Assembly (NCBI GenBank): GCA_964641965.1 | Contig: CAZXLD010000014.1 | Location: 25,045-89,044 of the forward strand | Direction of reading: 5' to 3' | Source of the DNA: JAJDFU01 sp964641965 | GTDB lineage: Bacteria; Bacteroidota; Bacteroidia; Chitinophagales; Saprospiraceae | Length of the DNA: 64,000 nt | Part shown: piece by piece, positions 18,593 through 27,878 of the stretch | How the letters are laid out: each line of letters opens with the position of its first letter | How positions within the stretch are numbered: the stretch's first letter is position 1 | Notes under the pieces: model-generated | What the model saw: the letters and a program-made list of their open reading frames with translations, nothing else | Told to the model about the DNA's origin: nothing | Database searches by the model: none | Translations under genes and position numbers: made by a program

Positions 18593-19192
18593 TCAGAATT
18601 CCCATCCATATTGAATCCAATCTTCGGCGTAGTCAATGTCAGGTAGGGTAGGTAGGAGATGGTACGCCAGGTTTAACTGTCGAATCCGTTGCAAGGTGTT
18701 TTCGGCGACATGGGGCGTGCTCCATTTCATATCCTCAAATAGTTGGGGAACCATTTTGGATAGGCCAAGGAGGTAGTATCCTCCGTCTACGGCAGGGCCA
18801 AGCACCACCTCTTTGGAACCCAAGGCATTAAAAGCTTCACGAAGATGAGCGGGGGTCAATTTAGGGCAATCACTACCAATGATGACTGCTTTATCAACTT
18901 CTTTCAACACCTCCTCAAAGGCAGTTTTCATCTTTATTCCAAGATCCGGATGGCCGGTTTGGAGCCTTTTCTGAAAATCCTTCACTGCCCATTCATCTTG
19001 ATCATCTATGAAGTGGCTGTAATAGACGTATCGGTTTACGGGAAGTTCGAGTGTGATCGCTCGAGTGTGCCGAAGTAATTCCAGATAAATATCCAGGGCT
19101 CTCCTTTCGCCAACGCCGGCAGCCAATCGTGTTTTTACTTTTCCCAGTTCGGGATTTCGAACGAATACAATCAAGGAGTTTATGGTAGCCAT
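18593..19192 (-). CDS. TIGR04282/DUF2064-family glycosyltransferase-like protein
   Basis: 199 residues from the ATG at 19192; an in-frame TTG upstream adds eight residues but lacks support. The family signature is clear: LIVFVRNPELGKVKTRLA at the start, VIIGSDCPKLTPAHL in the middle and LGPAVDGGYYLLGL after it, a GT-A nucleotide-sugar-binding fold. Some members are annotated as arsenosugar-biosynthesis glycosyltransferases, but no ArsS/ArsM-like gene lies nearby, so that name is not used here. Cytoplasmic. Confidence 0.85.
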   Translation of the reverse strand: MATINSLIVFVRNPELGKVKTRLAAGVGERRALDIYLELLRHTRAITLELPVNRYVYYSHFIDDQDEWAVKDFQKRLQTGHPDLGIKMKTAFEEVLKEVDKAVIIGSDCPKLTPAHLREAFNALGSKEVVLGPAVDGGYYLLGLSKMVPQLFEDMKWSTPHVAENTLQRIRQLNLAYHLLPTLPDIDYAEDWIQYGWEF

Positions 19193-19240
19193 AGTATATG
19201 GGTGACGAAGAGCCAAAGATCACAAGGAATAACCTACGAA

Positions 19241-19267
19241 AAAAGGCCGGTTTCAAACCGGCCTTTT
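19241..19267 (-). terminator. Strong intrinsic terminator
   Basis: A 13-bp perfect stem, AAAAGGCCGGTTT with its complement, around a minimal loop. It lies after the stop of the adaptor gene (19316) on the minus strand and closes the TolC-adaptor operon before any inner-membrane pump gene. Confidence 0.85.
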
Positions 19268-19315
19268 ATGAATCTTTCTTACCTGTGTATAAATTAAATC
19301 CCCTAAGGGCTTTGG

Positions 19316-20677
19316 CTATTTACGATCACCTTTCTCTTCCTCTTCTTTAATAAGAACCTGATCCCCGGATTCGAGGCTTCTGGCTACTACATTGTAAGGT
19401 CCGGTCACAATTTGATCCCCCACCGATAGCCCATCCAGGATTTGAATATAGCTATCATCCTGAATGCCCGTCTTTACGGACTGCATATGCACCGTATCCC
19501 CTTTAATCACGAAAACCACTTCCATAATATCGTCGTCCAAAATGTCCTTTTTCCCTTTGGTGTCCTCTTTTTCCCTTGTTGTAACCGACTGGATGGGCGC
19601 ACTGGCCACTTCTTCCAGGGTTTCCGTATTGATTTCTACGGTAGCAGACATACCCGGGCGGAATGGGTACCGTTGGGTAGGACTGATAAGGTCTTTGTAA
19701 GATTGAGGATCAATATTGATGCGCACTTCAAAATTCGTCACCTGATCGTTGGTTAAGGAAGCGGTAGCAGTAGCGACATTCACCGCAGAATTAGCTATCT
19801 GGGTTACCGTTCCACGGAAACTGCGATCAATGTAGGCATCAACCTCGATAGCAACCTCATCTCCTATGGATACCCTGGGGATGTCATTTTCACTTACCTC
19901 CACCCGGACTTCCATCGCATTGAGGTTGGCGATCCGCATCATTTCTGTACCCGCCATTTGGATCGTACCTACCACCCGCTCTCCTTCCTCCACATCTAAT
20001 CTGGAAATCACGCCGCTGGAGGGGGCGTAGATCGTGGTCCGACGAAGGCTTGTTTTCAATTCCTTTAGCGTAGCCTCTGAGCTTTCTACCTGATAAGCAG
20101 AAGATTTTACACTTTCTTCGGCAGCCTTGATACTTGCTTCTGCCGATCGCAAGTTAGCTTGCAGAGCCTGCAAGTTGGACAGAGATCCTTCAAAATCTGC
20201 CTCCGAGATCACACCGTCTTTTTTCAATTGTTCGTTACGCCGATGTATTTCCCGAGCATTGACCAACTGCGCCTCGATCTGCTCTTTCTGGGCGATCGAA
20301 CTTTCCACCTGGGAACGTGCGTTAGCCAATTGCGCCTTGGCGCCATTGACATTGGCTTGACCTCGCTCAACCTGACTTTTGACCACCTCCGGGTCAATCC
20401 GTGCCAGCAGTTGGCCTTGCACGATAGAGTCACCTTCTTCTACATATAATTCGACAATTTCTCCTGATACATCGGAACTGATTTTCACCTCTATGGTTGG
20501 GAAAACCTTTCCACTCGCACTGACCATTTCCCGAATCGTTCGAGCTTCCACCTTCTCAGCATCTACCTCTACACCTTTAGGTTGGCGGTTCCGTATGGCT
20601 AGTGCAACTAAAAGCGCCACAACTGCCACTACCAGAACAATGATAATAATCCGATTTCTTCTCTTTCTTGATGCCAT
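19316..20677 (-). CDS. Efflux periplasmic adaptor (HlyD/MacA-like)
   Basis: 453 residues. One N-terminal membrane helix (~8-27, IIIIVLVVAVVALLVALAIR) after a basic start. Then VEARTIREMVSASGKVFP, a lipoyl half ISSDVSGEIVELYVEEGDSI, a long alpha-helical hairpin (~95-205) rich in Ala/Gln/Glu, the second lipoyl half SSGVISRLDVEEGERV, and beta-barrel domains. The long hairpin and the membrane anchor resemble MacA-type adaptors that serve ABC or RND pumps. It is 33 bp downstream of the TolC gene. No MacB-like ABC permease or RND pump follows; the terminator at 19241 comes first. Confidence 0.9.
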   Translation of the reverse strand: MASRKRRNRIIIIVLVVAVVALLVALAIRNRQPKGVEVDAEKVEARTIREMVSASGKVFPTIEVKISSDVSGEIVELYVEEGDSIVQGQLLARIDPEVVKSQVERGQANVNGAKAQLANARSQVESSIAQKEQIEAQLVNAREIHRRNEQLKKDGVISEADFEGSLSNLQALQANLRSAEASIKAAEESVKSSAYQVESSEATLKELKTSLRRTTIYAPSSGVISRLDVEEGERVVGTIQMAGTEMMRIANLNAMEVRVEVSENDIPRVSIGDEVAIEVDAYIDRSFRGTVTQIANSAVNVATATASLTNDQVTNFEVRINIDPQSYKDLISPTQRYPFRPGMSATVEINTETLEEVASAPIQSVTTREKEDTKGKKDILDDDIMEVVFVIKGDTVHMQSVKTGIQDDSYIQILDGLSVGDQIVTGPYNVVARSLESGDQVLIKEEEEKGDRK

Positions 20678-20710
20678 GATAAGCTTGTTTTGTTAAAGCG
20701 GTTTTTCAGT

Positions 20711-22156
20711 TTAATCCAATGATAAAGGGCGGCCCAGGTAGAAATCTACGGTCTTAAGGTCAAAAATGTACTGATACCGGGATTGGGTGTAAGAGATTTG
20801 AGCCTGGTCGAAATTATTCCGTGCATTGGTAAATTCATAGGAGTTGATGCTGCCGAGTTCGAATCGTTTTTCAGCATTCTCATAAGCTATGCGTGCAGAC
20901 TCCAAAGATCGTTCGGCTGCCTGGAAAGATTCCAGTGACGCCCTGGCGTTCTGAACTGCCCGATCGACATCTGTTTTCAATTGCTGACGCCGTTGCCGAT
21001 TGGTAACTTGCTGATTTAGGGCCGTGATACGAGCTCTTTCGGCAGCGATATTGTTTACATGCCGGTTGTAGATCGGAACTTGAAGACCCAGACCGAAGGA
21101 TTGACCGAAGTTATCGCCGATCTGCCCTAGATAATCCCTGTTGGGAAACGTAACCTCTTGCTGTGGGACAAATTGGGTCAAATTTGCGTCCACCCCATTG
21201 ATCAAAACCGGACTGGTTACCGCTTCCGGTGGCAGATCCGTAATGATTGGATCCGTTAAGTTCCTTCCCTGATCTGAGTAAAAGGAATTCAATTGTCCGA
21301 AAAAACTCAAACTTGGCCACATCGAACCTCGGGCAATTTTCTCCCCGAGTGCAGAGGCCTCGTAACGAAGGTCGTTGGCTCGAATATCTGGTTGGGTAGT
21401 TAAGGCTGTCTGGTAGACTTCATTCACCCCGAAGGCATAGGGATCCGCATCGGGAGTTTCAACTTCAGGAGCAACAATTTCCATCTGGGTGGTAGGATCC
21501 AGTTCAAGGAACTGCTTCAATGTTAGGTAGTTTTGTTCAACTGTATTCTGAGCCACTACCAAAGTTTGTTCTGAACGAGCCAACTGAGCTTCAAATTCAT
21601 AACGTTCGTTGTCCGCCAGTGCTCCTGATGCAATCTGCTTCAGGGTTTGGTCCAGTTGGTTTTGGGATAACTCCAATTGTCGAGTAGCATTTTCCACCTG
21701 TTCTTCGGATAGGAGGATATTCAAATAGGCAGCTGCTACTTGGAGAGCCAAGTCGTTCAACGAAGCCTCCCCTTCCAATTCCGCAGCCTCCAGGTTCAAT
21801 CGGCTTTGTTTTACGCTCCTGTTGATCTGTAACCCGGTAAAAATGGGAATATTGGTATTCAGGCCTACGCTATTCGAGAATACATCCTGGCTCACGAAGA
21901 GGTTGGTAGTCGGGTCTACCGTACGACCAAACTGCCAGTTGAGATTGGTATTGGCATTTAAGTTGGGCAGCCGTTGAAACCGGTCTTGCTTGAGTTGCAA
22001 CTCAGCCAGACGGGTATTGTACTGGGCTTGCTTGGAAATGAGGCTGTTTTGCTGGGCATACAAAATGCATTCCTCTAGCGTCCATACCTTTTGAGCGGTA
22101 AGAACGCATGACAAACAGAGGAAGATTAGTGAAAGGGTAAGGGAACAACGATACAT
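20711..22156 (-). CDS. TolC-family outer-membrane efflux channel
   Basis: 481 residues from the ATG at 22156 (MYRCSLTLSL), which gives a proper signal peptide ending LTAQ; the longer frame starts at a non-ATG codon. The start VWTLEECILYAQQNSLISKQ and two long coiled-coil halves (~120-200 and ~370-450) are standard for the family. Functions as the outer-membrane exit duct for the adaptor encoded next. Only these two parts of a tripartite pump are encoded here. Confidence 0.9.
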   Translation of the reverse strand: MYRCSLTLSLIFLCLSCVLTAQKVWTLEECILYAQQNSLISKQAQYNTRLAELQLKQDRFQRLPNLNANTNLNWQFGRTVDPTTNLFVSQDVFSNSVGLNTNIPIFTGLQINRSVKQSRLNLEAAELEGEASLNDLALQVAAAYLNILLSEEQVENATRQLELSQNQLDQTLKQIASGALADNERYEFEAQLARSEQTLVVAQNTVEQNYLTLKQFLELDPTTQMEIVAPEVETPDADPYAFGVNEVYQTALTTQPDIRANDLRYEASALGEKIARGSMWPSLSFFGQLNSFYSDQGRNLTDPIITDLPPEAVTSPVLINGVDANLTQFVPQQEVTFPNRDYLGQIGDNFGQSFGLGLQVPIYNRHVNNIAAERARITALNQQVTNRQRRQQLKTDVDRAVQNARASLESFQAAERSLESARIAYENAEKRFELGSINSYEFTNARNNFDQAQISYTQSRYQYIFDLKTVDFYLGRPLSLD

Positions 22157-22262
22157 AGGGAAAGATTTCGGTTCGTGGCACAATGGTAAAATACCACCCA
22201 CCGGCGACCGAAATTTTTATATCAAGCCAACAGAATTATGGATGAATGGAAATGATGGATGA

Positions 22263-23537
22263 CTATCGTAGAGGTTCGAATGAGAGATATCCGATAACTT
22301 GATCGTAGCGAGCTCCGAATGGTCGATAATAAACCAGTATACCATATTTATTATTGGTCTGGTCGTGGTCACCTTCTGTGAATCGGGTTTCTGGTACTGG
22401 ATGCTCTGCTTCGAGGTCTCGCGTTACATACCAATAATCATAAAACCCTTGCTTTAAGAAAGCTTTTCCTACATAGGCATTTACCGCAGGATTATACCGG
22501 AGTCGATACTGCTCTTGCATTTTCCAATCCGTAAGGCTTCCAAACAAGTAGACATCCTGGTCCTCGTACGGTTCATTACTCTGCAGGATAAAAAGCACAT
22601 CAACATAATCAGCACTGACCGTCGGGTCGATGGCCTGGTCGAAATTATCGATCACAAATTGACCATCGGCATCCTGATAAAAGAGGTGTACCATTTTGTC
22701 TCTGCGTTTGTCAGGTGCCATTCGGACTTCCCAGAATTCGGGATTCCTACTGATTTCCGCTATTTGAGCTGAGCGGGTCCGCAGGGTCCGCAGATCAAGG
22801 CTTCTGAACTCATTACCACCGGGAAATATGACCTTGTCCCGATAGTCGAACACCGATTCCTTGCCTCGGATAAAGCGTGGCACCAACCCAGTAATGGCAT
22901 TATCCCAGCGTCCATTTTGTAACACTACGGCCCCAATCTCCAGCTCCGGATTTCGAATAACCAGATTTTGGTGATCTACGATGAAATCGAATTCCTGATG
23001 GGTTCTGGATTTACTGACTACGCTGGGCACACGATTCACAGCTGACACACGGACCTGATTATCCACTACCACAAAACGCCGGGTTAATATGGGGAATGGG
23101 GAGCCCTCTTCATCAAAAATGTGTAATAGATAATTACCCGATTTGGTCCAGCTTATCAGCCGGTTAGGTAGTGTGAGTTCATAGTGCGTGTATATGGTCA
23201 GGGTTTTGGCTGAAAAGGTAAAATCTCGAATCAATTCACCTTGGAAACCATTTAAATACTCCATTTCGGATAAAGCGGAAGGTTGCCAGTTGCGGTCGCA
23301 GTGAATGATGGAGTAGGAGTAGTTTTTAGTATCTCCTTCCATATCGTCAAATGCAAGACGCAAAGGTTGACCCTCCCGCAACCTTACGATAGGAGGTGCC
23401 AATTCTGCGGAGACCGGATGGAACTGGACCGTCTGGATGTGGGGTTCGTAGATATAGTTAATGTTTCTTAGCTGATTGTTTTGAGCTAGTACCGTACCAG
23501 TTGCCAAAACCAGCAAAAAGAATAACCTATAACGCAT
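22263..23537 (-). CDS. Type IX secretion plug-domain protein (DUF5103)
   Basis: 424 residues from the ATG at 23537 (MRYRLFFLLVLATG); an upstream extension in frame has no signal-like sense. Signal peptide ends near TVLAQ. The sequence matches the DUF5103 family: RNINYIYEPHIQTVQFHP at the start, YSIIHCDRNWQPSAL in the first beta domain, DVYLFGSLTDWKMQEQYR in the second. Family members plug the SprA translocon channel of the T9SS when it is idle, as shown in Flavobacterium. This fits the T9SS substrates elsewhere in the window. Single gene. Confidence 0.85.
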   Translation of the reverse strand: MRYRLFFLLVLATGTVLAQNNQLRNINYIYEPHIQTVQFHPVSAELAPPIVRLREGQPLRLAFDDMEGDTKNYSYSIIHCDRNWQPSALSEMEYLNGFQGELIRDFTFSAKTLTIYTHYELTLPNRLISWTKSGNYLLHIFDEEGSPFPILTRRFVVVDNQVRVSAVNRVPSVVSKSRTHQEFDFIVDHQNLVIRNPELEIGAVVLQNGRWDNAITGLVPRFIRGKESVFDYRDKVIFPGGNEFRSLDLRTLRTRSAQIAEISRNPEFWEVRMAPDKRRDKMVHLFYQDADGQFVIDNFDQAIDPTVSADYVDVLFILQSNEPYEDQDVYLFGSLTDWKMQEQYRLRYNPAVNAYVGKAFLKQGFYDYWYVTRDLEAEHPVPETRFTEGDHDQTNNKYGILVYYRPFGARYDQVIGYLSFEPLR

Positions 23538-23654
23538 AGCGGAAGATTGAAACTCAAGCACCAAAGTAATGTAAAAGGAACGAACCGGCCTATTGCATAG
23601 CGTACAGCTTAGGAGAATGGCCATTACTATCAAAAATTGCGGACTAAATTCGGA

Positions 23655-24296
23655 CTATCCTTTACTCGTCCAAGGATTATCTTTTACTCTAAATCGCCAA
23701 GGGACCTTTGCCCATTCGGCTGCGTAATCAATACCTACTCGCGGGCTTTCGATAATGGATTCATTTGCAATTTGGAGTTTGGGATCCTCTTCAAGCCAAA
23801 TACCGGACTCTTCCACCAGACTGACCCCGGTATGGCTGGTTTTAATGCCCATGGCTTGTGATAACACGCCTGGTCCTGCAGTCAGGCGCTTCTCCGGCTG
23901 CCGCATCTTTCGTCGATGCATCATTTTTTCGATATTTTCCAGCGGTTCGATCGCTCGGATAAGTATTGCATGTGGAATATCCGATGGTCCGGTAACAACA
24001 TTGAACAAGTGATGGATGCCGTATATGAGATAGACATAGGCAGTACCTCCAGCCTTGTACATGACTTCTGTCCTCGCTGTTCTCCGATAATTATAGGCGT
24101 GGCTGGCCTTGTCGTCAGGAGCTCGATAGGCTTCTGTTTCTACGATAATGCCGGAGGTCCTGGTGTCGTCAAGGAAGCTAACTAAAACTTTACCCAAAAG
24201 CATTTTGGCTAATCCTACAACGTCTTCTTGCAGGAAGAAAGAAGAAAGAATGGGTTGGCGAACAGCGGAAATCTCCTGAGCAATAGAACGGTGCAA
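23655..24296 (-). CDS. DNA-3-methyladenine glycosylase (MPG/AAG family)
   Basis: 213 residues. VVGLAKMLLGKVLVS, the catalytic segment IIVETEAYRAPDDKASHAY (the acidic residue of ETEAY), AGGTAYVYLIYGIHHLFNVV and RLTAGPGVLSQAMGI are all family motifs. It removes alkylated bases such as 3-methyladenine and hypoxanthine from DNA. It starts 7 bp after guaB on the same strand, at a TTG, so it is probably translated from the guaB transcript. The link to purine synthesis is notable only because hypoxanthine is one of its substrates. Confidence 0.9.
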   Translation of the reverse strand: MHRSIAQEISAVRQPILSSFFLQEDVVGLAKMLLGKVLVSFLDDTRTSGIIVETEAYRAPDDKASHAYNYRRTARTEVMYKAGGTAYVYLIYGIHHLFNVVTGPSDIPHAILIRAIEPLENIEKMMHRRKMRQPEKRLTAGPGVLSQAMGIKTSHTGVSLVEESGIWLEEDPKLQIANESIIESPRVGIDYAAEWAKVPWRFRVKDNPWTSKG

Positions 24297-24303
24297 AATG
24301 GGA

Positions 24304-25785
24304 TTATCTGCGTGAGTAGTTAGGAGATTCTTTGGTAATCGTAATGTTGTGGGGATGGCTTTCCACTACACCAGCATTTGAGATTTTTACGAACTGGGCC
24401 TGCTTTAGCTCTTCTATCGTTGCTGCACCACAGTAGCCCATACCCGCCCTCAAACCGCCCAGGTATTGCACCATCACTTCGGCAAGTGTTCCTTTGAACG
24501 GTACCCGACCTTCAATCCCTTCCGGAACCAGCTTTCGGATATCATCCTCTACATCCTGGAAATAACGATCTTTGGACCCTTGTTGCATAGCTCCTAAAGA
24601 GCCCATGCCCCGATAGACCTTAAATTTTCGCCCTTCATAAATAATCGTCTCTCCGGGTGCCTCCTCTACTCCGGCAAACAGGCTCCCTGCCATAATGGTA
24701 TCTGCTCCTGCTGCCAGTGCTTTGGCGATATCGCCCGTATACCGAATTCCTCCATCTCCAATAACGGGTATCCCCATACCTTTGAGGGCATGGTAAGCGG
24801 CATTTATGGCAGACAACTGGGGCACGCCTACTCCTGCTACAACGCGCGTTGTACAAATACTACCCGGGCCAACCCCGACTTTTACCGCATCTACCCCGGC
24901 ATCGGCCAGCGCTTTAGCTCCGCTACCGGTGGCTACATTCCCGCCAATCACCTGTAAGTCCGGAAATTGTTCTTTTACCCGTTTTATGGCTTGAAGCACT
25001 CCCCGAGAATGCCCGTGTGCTGTATCCACCACCACCACATCTGCCTGTACCTTGACTAAGGCCTCCACTCTGTCCATAAGGTCGCCGGTGACTCCCAGAG
25101 CTGCTCCTACTACCAAGCGGCCAAAGGAGTCTTTACAAGAATTTGGATAATCCTGAACTTTCATGATATCCTTGTAGGTAATCAGCCCTACCAGCGTGTT
25201 GTACTCATCGACTACGGGCAATTTCTCGATTTTGTGGGCCTGCAGAATAGAACGAGCTTGCTCCAGGGTGGTTCCTATGGGGGCAGTAATCAGGTTTTCG
25301 GAGGTCATCAACTCTTGAACCGGACGCTGTATTTGGGTCTCAAAACGCAAATCGCGATTGGTGAGAATACCTGCCAGCCGGTTATGGTTGTCAACAATAG
25401 GTATTCCTCCAATCTTGAATTTTTTCATCAGGTGTAGTGCATCCGCTACCTTGGCATCCTTCTGTAGGGTTACCGGGTCGATGATCATGCCACTCTCAGA
25501 CCGTTTGACACTGCGGACTTGCTCTGCCTGGTCTTCAATGGTCATATTTTTGTGAATGATCCCAATACCGCCTTGGCGAGCAATAGCGATAGCCAATTTA
25601 TTTTCGGTGACTGTATCCATAGCCGCTGAAACTATGGGAGCATTGAGCCTTATTTCGCGTGTAAGTTGGGAAGAGGTATTAACTTCCCTGGGCAGGACTT
25701 CGGAAAATGACGGAACCAACAGGACATCGTCAAAGGTTAGTGCTTCGCCCAAAAATTTATCGGTAGTAATTTTTACGTTTTCCAT
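24304..25785 (-). CDS. guaB: IMP dehydrogenase
   Basis: 493 residues from the ATG at 25785 (MENVKITTDK); the longer frame runs through the promoter and is rejected. GuaB oxidises IMP to XMP with NAD+, the first committed step to GMP. Visible are the TIM-barrel start ALTFDDVLLVPSFS, two CBS domains (~100-210), the active-site loop GVGPGSICTTRVV with Cys311, and the C-terminal flap RGMGSLGAM. The promoter -7 box ends three bases before this ATG. Confidence 0.96.
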   Translation of the reverse strand: MENVKITTDKFLGEALTFDDVLLVPSFSEVLPREVNTSSQLTREIRLNAPIVSAAMDTVTENKLAIAIARQGGIGIIHKNMTIEDQAEQVRSVKRSESGMIIDPVTLQKDAKVADALHLMKKFKIGGIPIVDNHNRLAGILTNRDLRFETQIQRPVQELMTSENLITAPIGTTLEQARSILQAHKIEKLPVVDEYNTLVGLITYKDIMKVQDYPNSCKDSFGRLVVGAALGVTGDLMDRVEALVKVQADVVVVDTAHGHSRGVLQAIKRVKEQFPDLQVIGGNVATGSGAKALADAGVDAVKVGVGPGSICTTRVVAGVGVPQLSAINAAYHALKGMGIPVIGDGGIRYTGDIAKALAAGADTIMAGSLFAGVEEAPGETIIYEGRKFKVYRGMGSLGAMQQGSKDRYFQDVEDDIRKLVPEGIEGRVPFKGTLAEVMVQYLGGLRAGMGYCGAATIEELKQAQFVKISNAGVVESHPHNITITKESPNYSRR

Positions 25786-25788
25786 GTG

Positions 25789-25796
25789 CAAAGTTA
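25789..25796 (-). promoter_or_regulatory. -7 box of the guaB promoter
   Basis: Perfect TAACTTTG on the minus strand, separated from the guaB ATG by only CAC. With transcription starting roughly 4-9 nt after the box, the mRNA would begin at or inside the start codon; either the message is leaderless or a different promoter is used. Confidence 0.5.
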
Positions 25797-25967
25797 TGGA
25801 AATGAAAAAGAAAAAGAAAAGTGTAAACAGCTCTACAACCAAATCCGGTTTCAATTAATAAGTTTAGATGCGTTCCACTTTAGGAAGCGGGCTGGAAATG
25901 GAGTGTTTAATAAACCTGGTATTGACAGGCTGTTCACTTCCTGGTAAAGTTTTAAGTACATTTCAAC

Positions 25968-26411
25968 ATGCTCGAGGTTCAAAGTGATTTGTTTTTTATG
26001 CGGCAAGCTTTGCGCGAAGCCCAATTGGCAGCGGCAGAAGGAGAGATTCCCGTAGGAGCATTAGTGGTATGTCAAGGGCAGATCATAGCCAAGGGGCACA
26101 ACCAAACCGAGCGTTTACTGGATGTTACGGCGCATGCCGAGATCATTGCCTTGACGGCTGCTGCTGAATTTTTAAAAAGTAAATACTTGACCCAATGTAC
26201 GTTATTCGTTACGCTGGAGCCTTGTGTCATGTGTGCTGGGGCCCTTCATTGGGCCCAGTTGGGGCGATTGGTTTTTGGAGCATCTGATGAAAAGCGCGGG
26301 TTTATGCGATACGGCAAGGAATTGCTTCACCCTAAAACCAAGGTCGAGTACGGTATATTGGAATCGGAGTCTCGGAAGTTGCTCCAGTCTTTTTTTTCCA
26401 GTAGGCGTTAA
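25968..26411 (+). CDS. tadA: tRNA-specific adenosine-34 deaminase
   Basis: 147 residues. The CDA-fold zinc site is complete: His56 and the catalytic Glu58 in TAHAEI, and Cys86/Cys89 in LEPCVMCAGAL. GEIPVGALVV and GASDEKRGFMRYG are family features. TadA converts the wobble adenosine of tRNA-Arg(ACG) to inosine. Divergent from guaB across a 182-bp gap; a near-consensus -7 box (TACATTTC, 25957-25964) lies four bases before the ATG. Confidence 0.95.
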   Translation: MLEVQSDLFFMRQALREAQLAAAEGEIPVGALVVCQGQIIAKGHNQTERLLDVTAHAEIIALTAAAEFLKSKYLTQCTLFVTLEPCVMCAGALHWAQLGRLVFGASDEKRGFMRYGKELLHPKTKVEYGILESESRKLLQSFFSSRR

Positions 26412-26467
26412 TTTCTTCAAACAGGTATTTACAGCCGTTAATTCATTGGAGTCTTTGATTAAACTTG

Positions 26468-26498
26468 TTTAAGCTGGCTGAGTCAAACCGTATATTTG
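26468..26498 (+). promoter_or_regulatory. Promoter of the small lipoprotein gene
   Basis: Perfect -7 box TATATTTG (26491-26498), 19 nt after TTTA (26468-26471). It lies 65 nt before the ATG at 26564. Confidence 0.5.
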
Positions 26499-26563
26499 CT
26501 GTTGGATATCGGTTGTAGCGGTATCTCACTTCCTTATGGTATTATTCTTATGCTAACACAGTT

Positions 26564-27109
26564 ATGAATAAAAGCGGAATACTTATCCTGTTGGTCATAA
26601 CCTTTTTTTGCAGCTGCAAATCCTTTTCTCCTTTCACCGACGATTTGTACGATGAGATGGGATTGACGGAGAATGAACTGGGCCGGATCCAGTTCTACCT
26701 GTCTAAAGATGTGGTTATGCGGAGGGCATTCACAGGTAGTCAAAGTCGGATCGAAGGTGGAGAAATCAAGATCATCGATGGCAGGAAAGTGGAAGAAGTA
26801 GTCATTCCTAAAAAGACCCCCGGGGTTTTTCTGTTTAGCCCAAAGCAAGATCGTTTGGCCATCGGGTTTGAAGAAGGGTATAATGAGCGGTACCTCATGT
26901 TCGGGCCTAATTTACGGTCGAATGAGGCTCAATACGTCCTACTAGCCTCCGAATGGAAACGCAATGTGGGACAGGTGACATATGACGGACGAGCATATTG
27001 GGTCGAAGTCGATCAATATGGGACACCTCCCGGGTTAATGGTGGATCTAAAAAAGATTGACCAGCAGTCGGTTAAGTCCAGGAGAGCATCTGGGCGAAAA
27101 ATTGATTAA
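26564..27109 (+). CDS. Lipoprotein of unknown function
   Basis: 181 residues. A signal peptide with lipobox FFCSC (Cys18) is followed by FTDDLYDEMGLTENELGRIQ, a stretch seen in a small group of Bacteroidota lipoproteins, then an all-beta region and a basic C-terminus (SRRASGRKID). No family function is known to me. It is convergent with pcm; their stops are 7 bp apart, with no room for a terminator between them. Confidence 0.75.
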   Translation: MNKSGILILLVITFFCSCKSFSPFTDDLYDEMGLTENELGRIQFYLSKDVVMRRAFTGSQSRIEGGEIKIIDGRKVEEVVIPKKTPGVFLFSPKQDRLAIGFEEGYNERYLMFGPNLRSNEAQYVLLASEWKRNVGQVTYDGRAYWVEVDQYGTPPGLMVDLKKIDQQSVKSRRASGRKID

Positions 27110-27115
27110 GTCTAC

Positions 27116-27772
27116 CTAGCTATTGGGGTTAAGCTGTTGGGTTCCTTGTAAAAAGGGGACAAAGCGAAACTCTCCGAATACTTCTTTACTCCATTCTTGT
27201 TCGCCTTTACGAAGAATGCGTTGCATCCGTTGTACTTTCTGGCCAATGGGTATGACCATGATGCCGGGAATATCGAGTTGTTGTAAAAGCTTGTCCGGGA
27301 CTTGAGGACTTCCGGCTGTAACCAGAATGCGATCAAAAGGAGAAAATTCAGGCAAACCATTAAAGCCATCCCGGTAGAAGCATCGGACCCGAATGCGCAA
27401 TTGATCAAGCAATTTTTTGGCTTTGTGGAAAAGGAATTCTTGTCGTTCAATCGTATACACCCGAGCTCCCATAATGGACAACAAAGCCGCCTGATAACCC
27501 GAACCAGTTCCTATTTCAAGCACTTTCATACTCTTCTCCACTTGTAGTAGCTGAGTCATATAGGCAACGGTAAAGGGCTGGGAAATGGTTTGGTCATTTC
27601 CAATAGGGAAAGGTTTGTCTCGATAAGCCCATTCGTCAAACGCAGGATCCAGAAAAAAATGCCTAGGCAAGCGGCCCACCGCATCCAGAACCCGTTCATC
27701 CGAAATGCCCTTTTTCCTCAGCTCTTCTACGAGTTTTCTTCGCAATCCTCTATGTCGGTAAGTATCCTTCAC
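27116..27772 (-). CDS. pcm: Protein-L-isoaspartate O-methyltransferase
   Basis: 218 residues from a GTG at 27772 (VKDTYRHRGLRRKLV), which matches the family's N-terminus; a TTG at 27790 gives six more residues. PCM repairs isoaspartyl residues in damaged proteins using S-adenosylmethionine. Visible are GNDQTISQPFTVAYMTQLL (substrate-binding), the SAM motif VLEIGTGSGYQAALL, and RILVTAGSPQVP. Typical length and single domain, cytoplasmic. Confidence 0.92.
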   Translation of the reverse strand: MKDTYRHRGLRRKLVEELRKKGISDERVLDAVGRLPRHFFLDPAFDEWAYRDKPFPIGNDQTISQPFTVAYMTQLLQVEKSMKVLEIGTGSGYQAALLSIMGARVYTIERQEFLFHKAKKLLDQLRIRVRCFYRDGFNGLPEFSPFDRILVTAGSPQVPDKLLQQLDIPGIMVIPIGQKVQRMQRILRKGEQEWSKEVFGEFRFVPFLQGTQQLNPNS

Positions 27773-27878
27773 AATAAATGCTTTCTTCAACGCTTTGGCA
27801 GGCTAGAAGAAAAGCAAATTAAGTATTTTTAGGGCTTTCACACACATGCACTAAAGAACCCAATAAAATACGCTTGGC

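Noticed and set aside
25786..25854. Extended guaB start
   Set aside because: Extension would be low-complexity and overlaps the promoter box.
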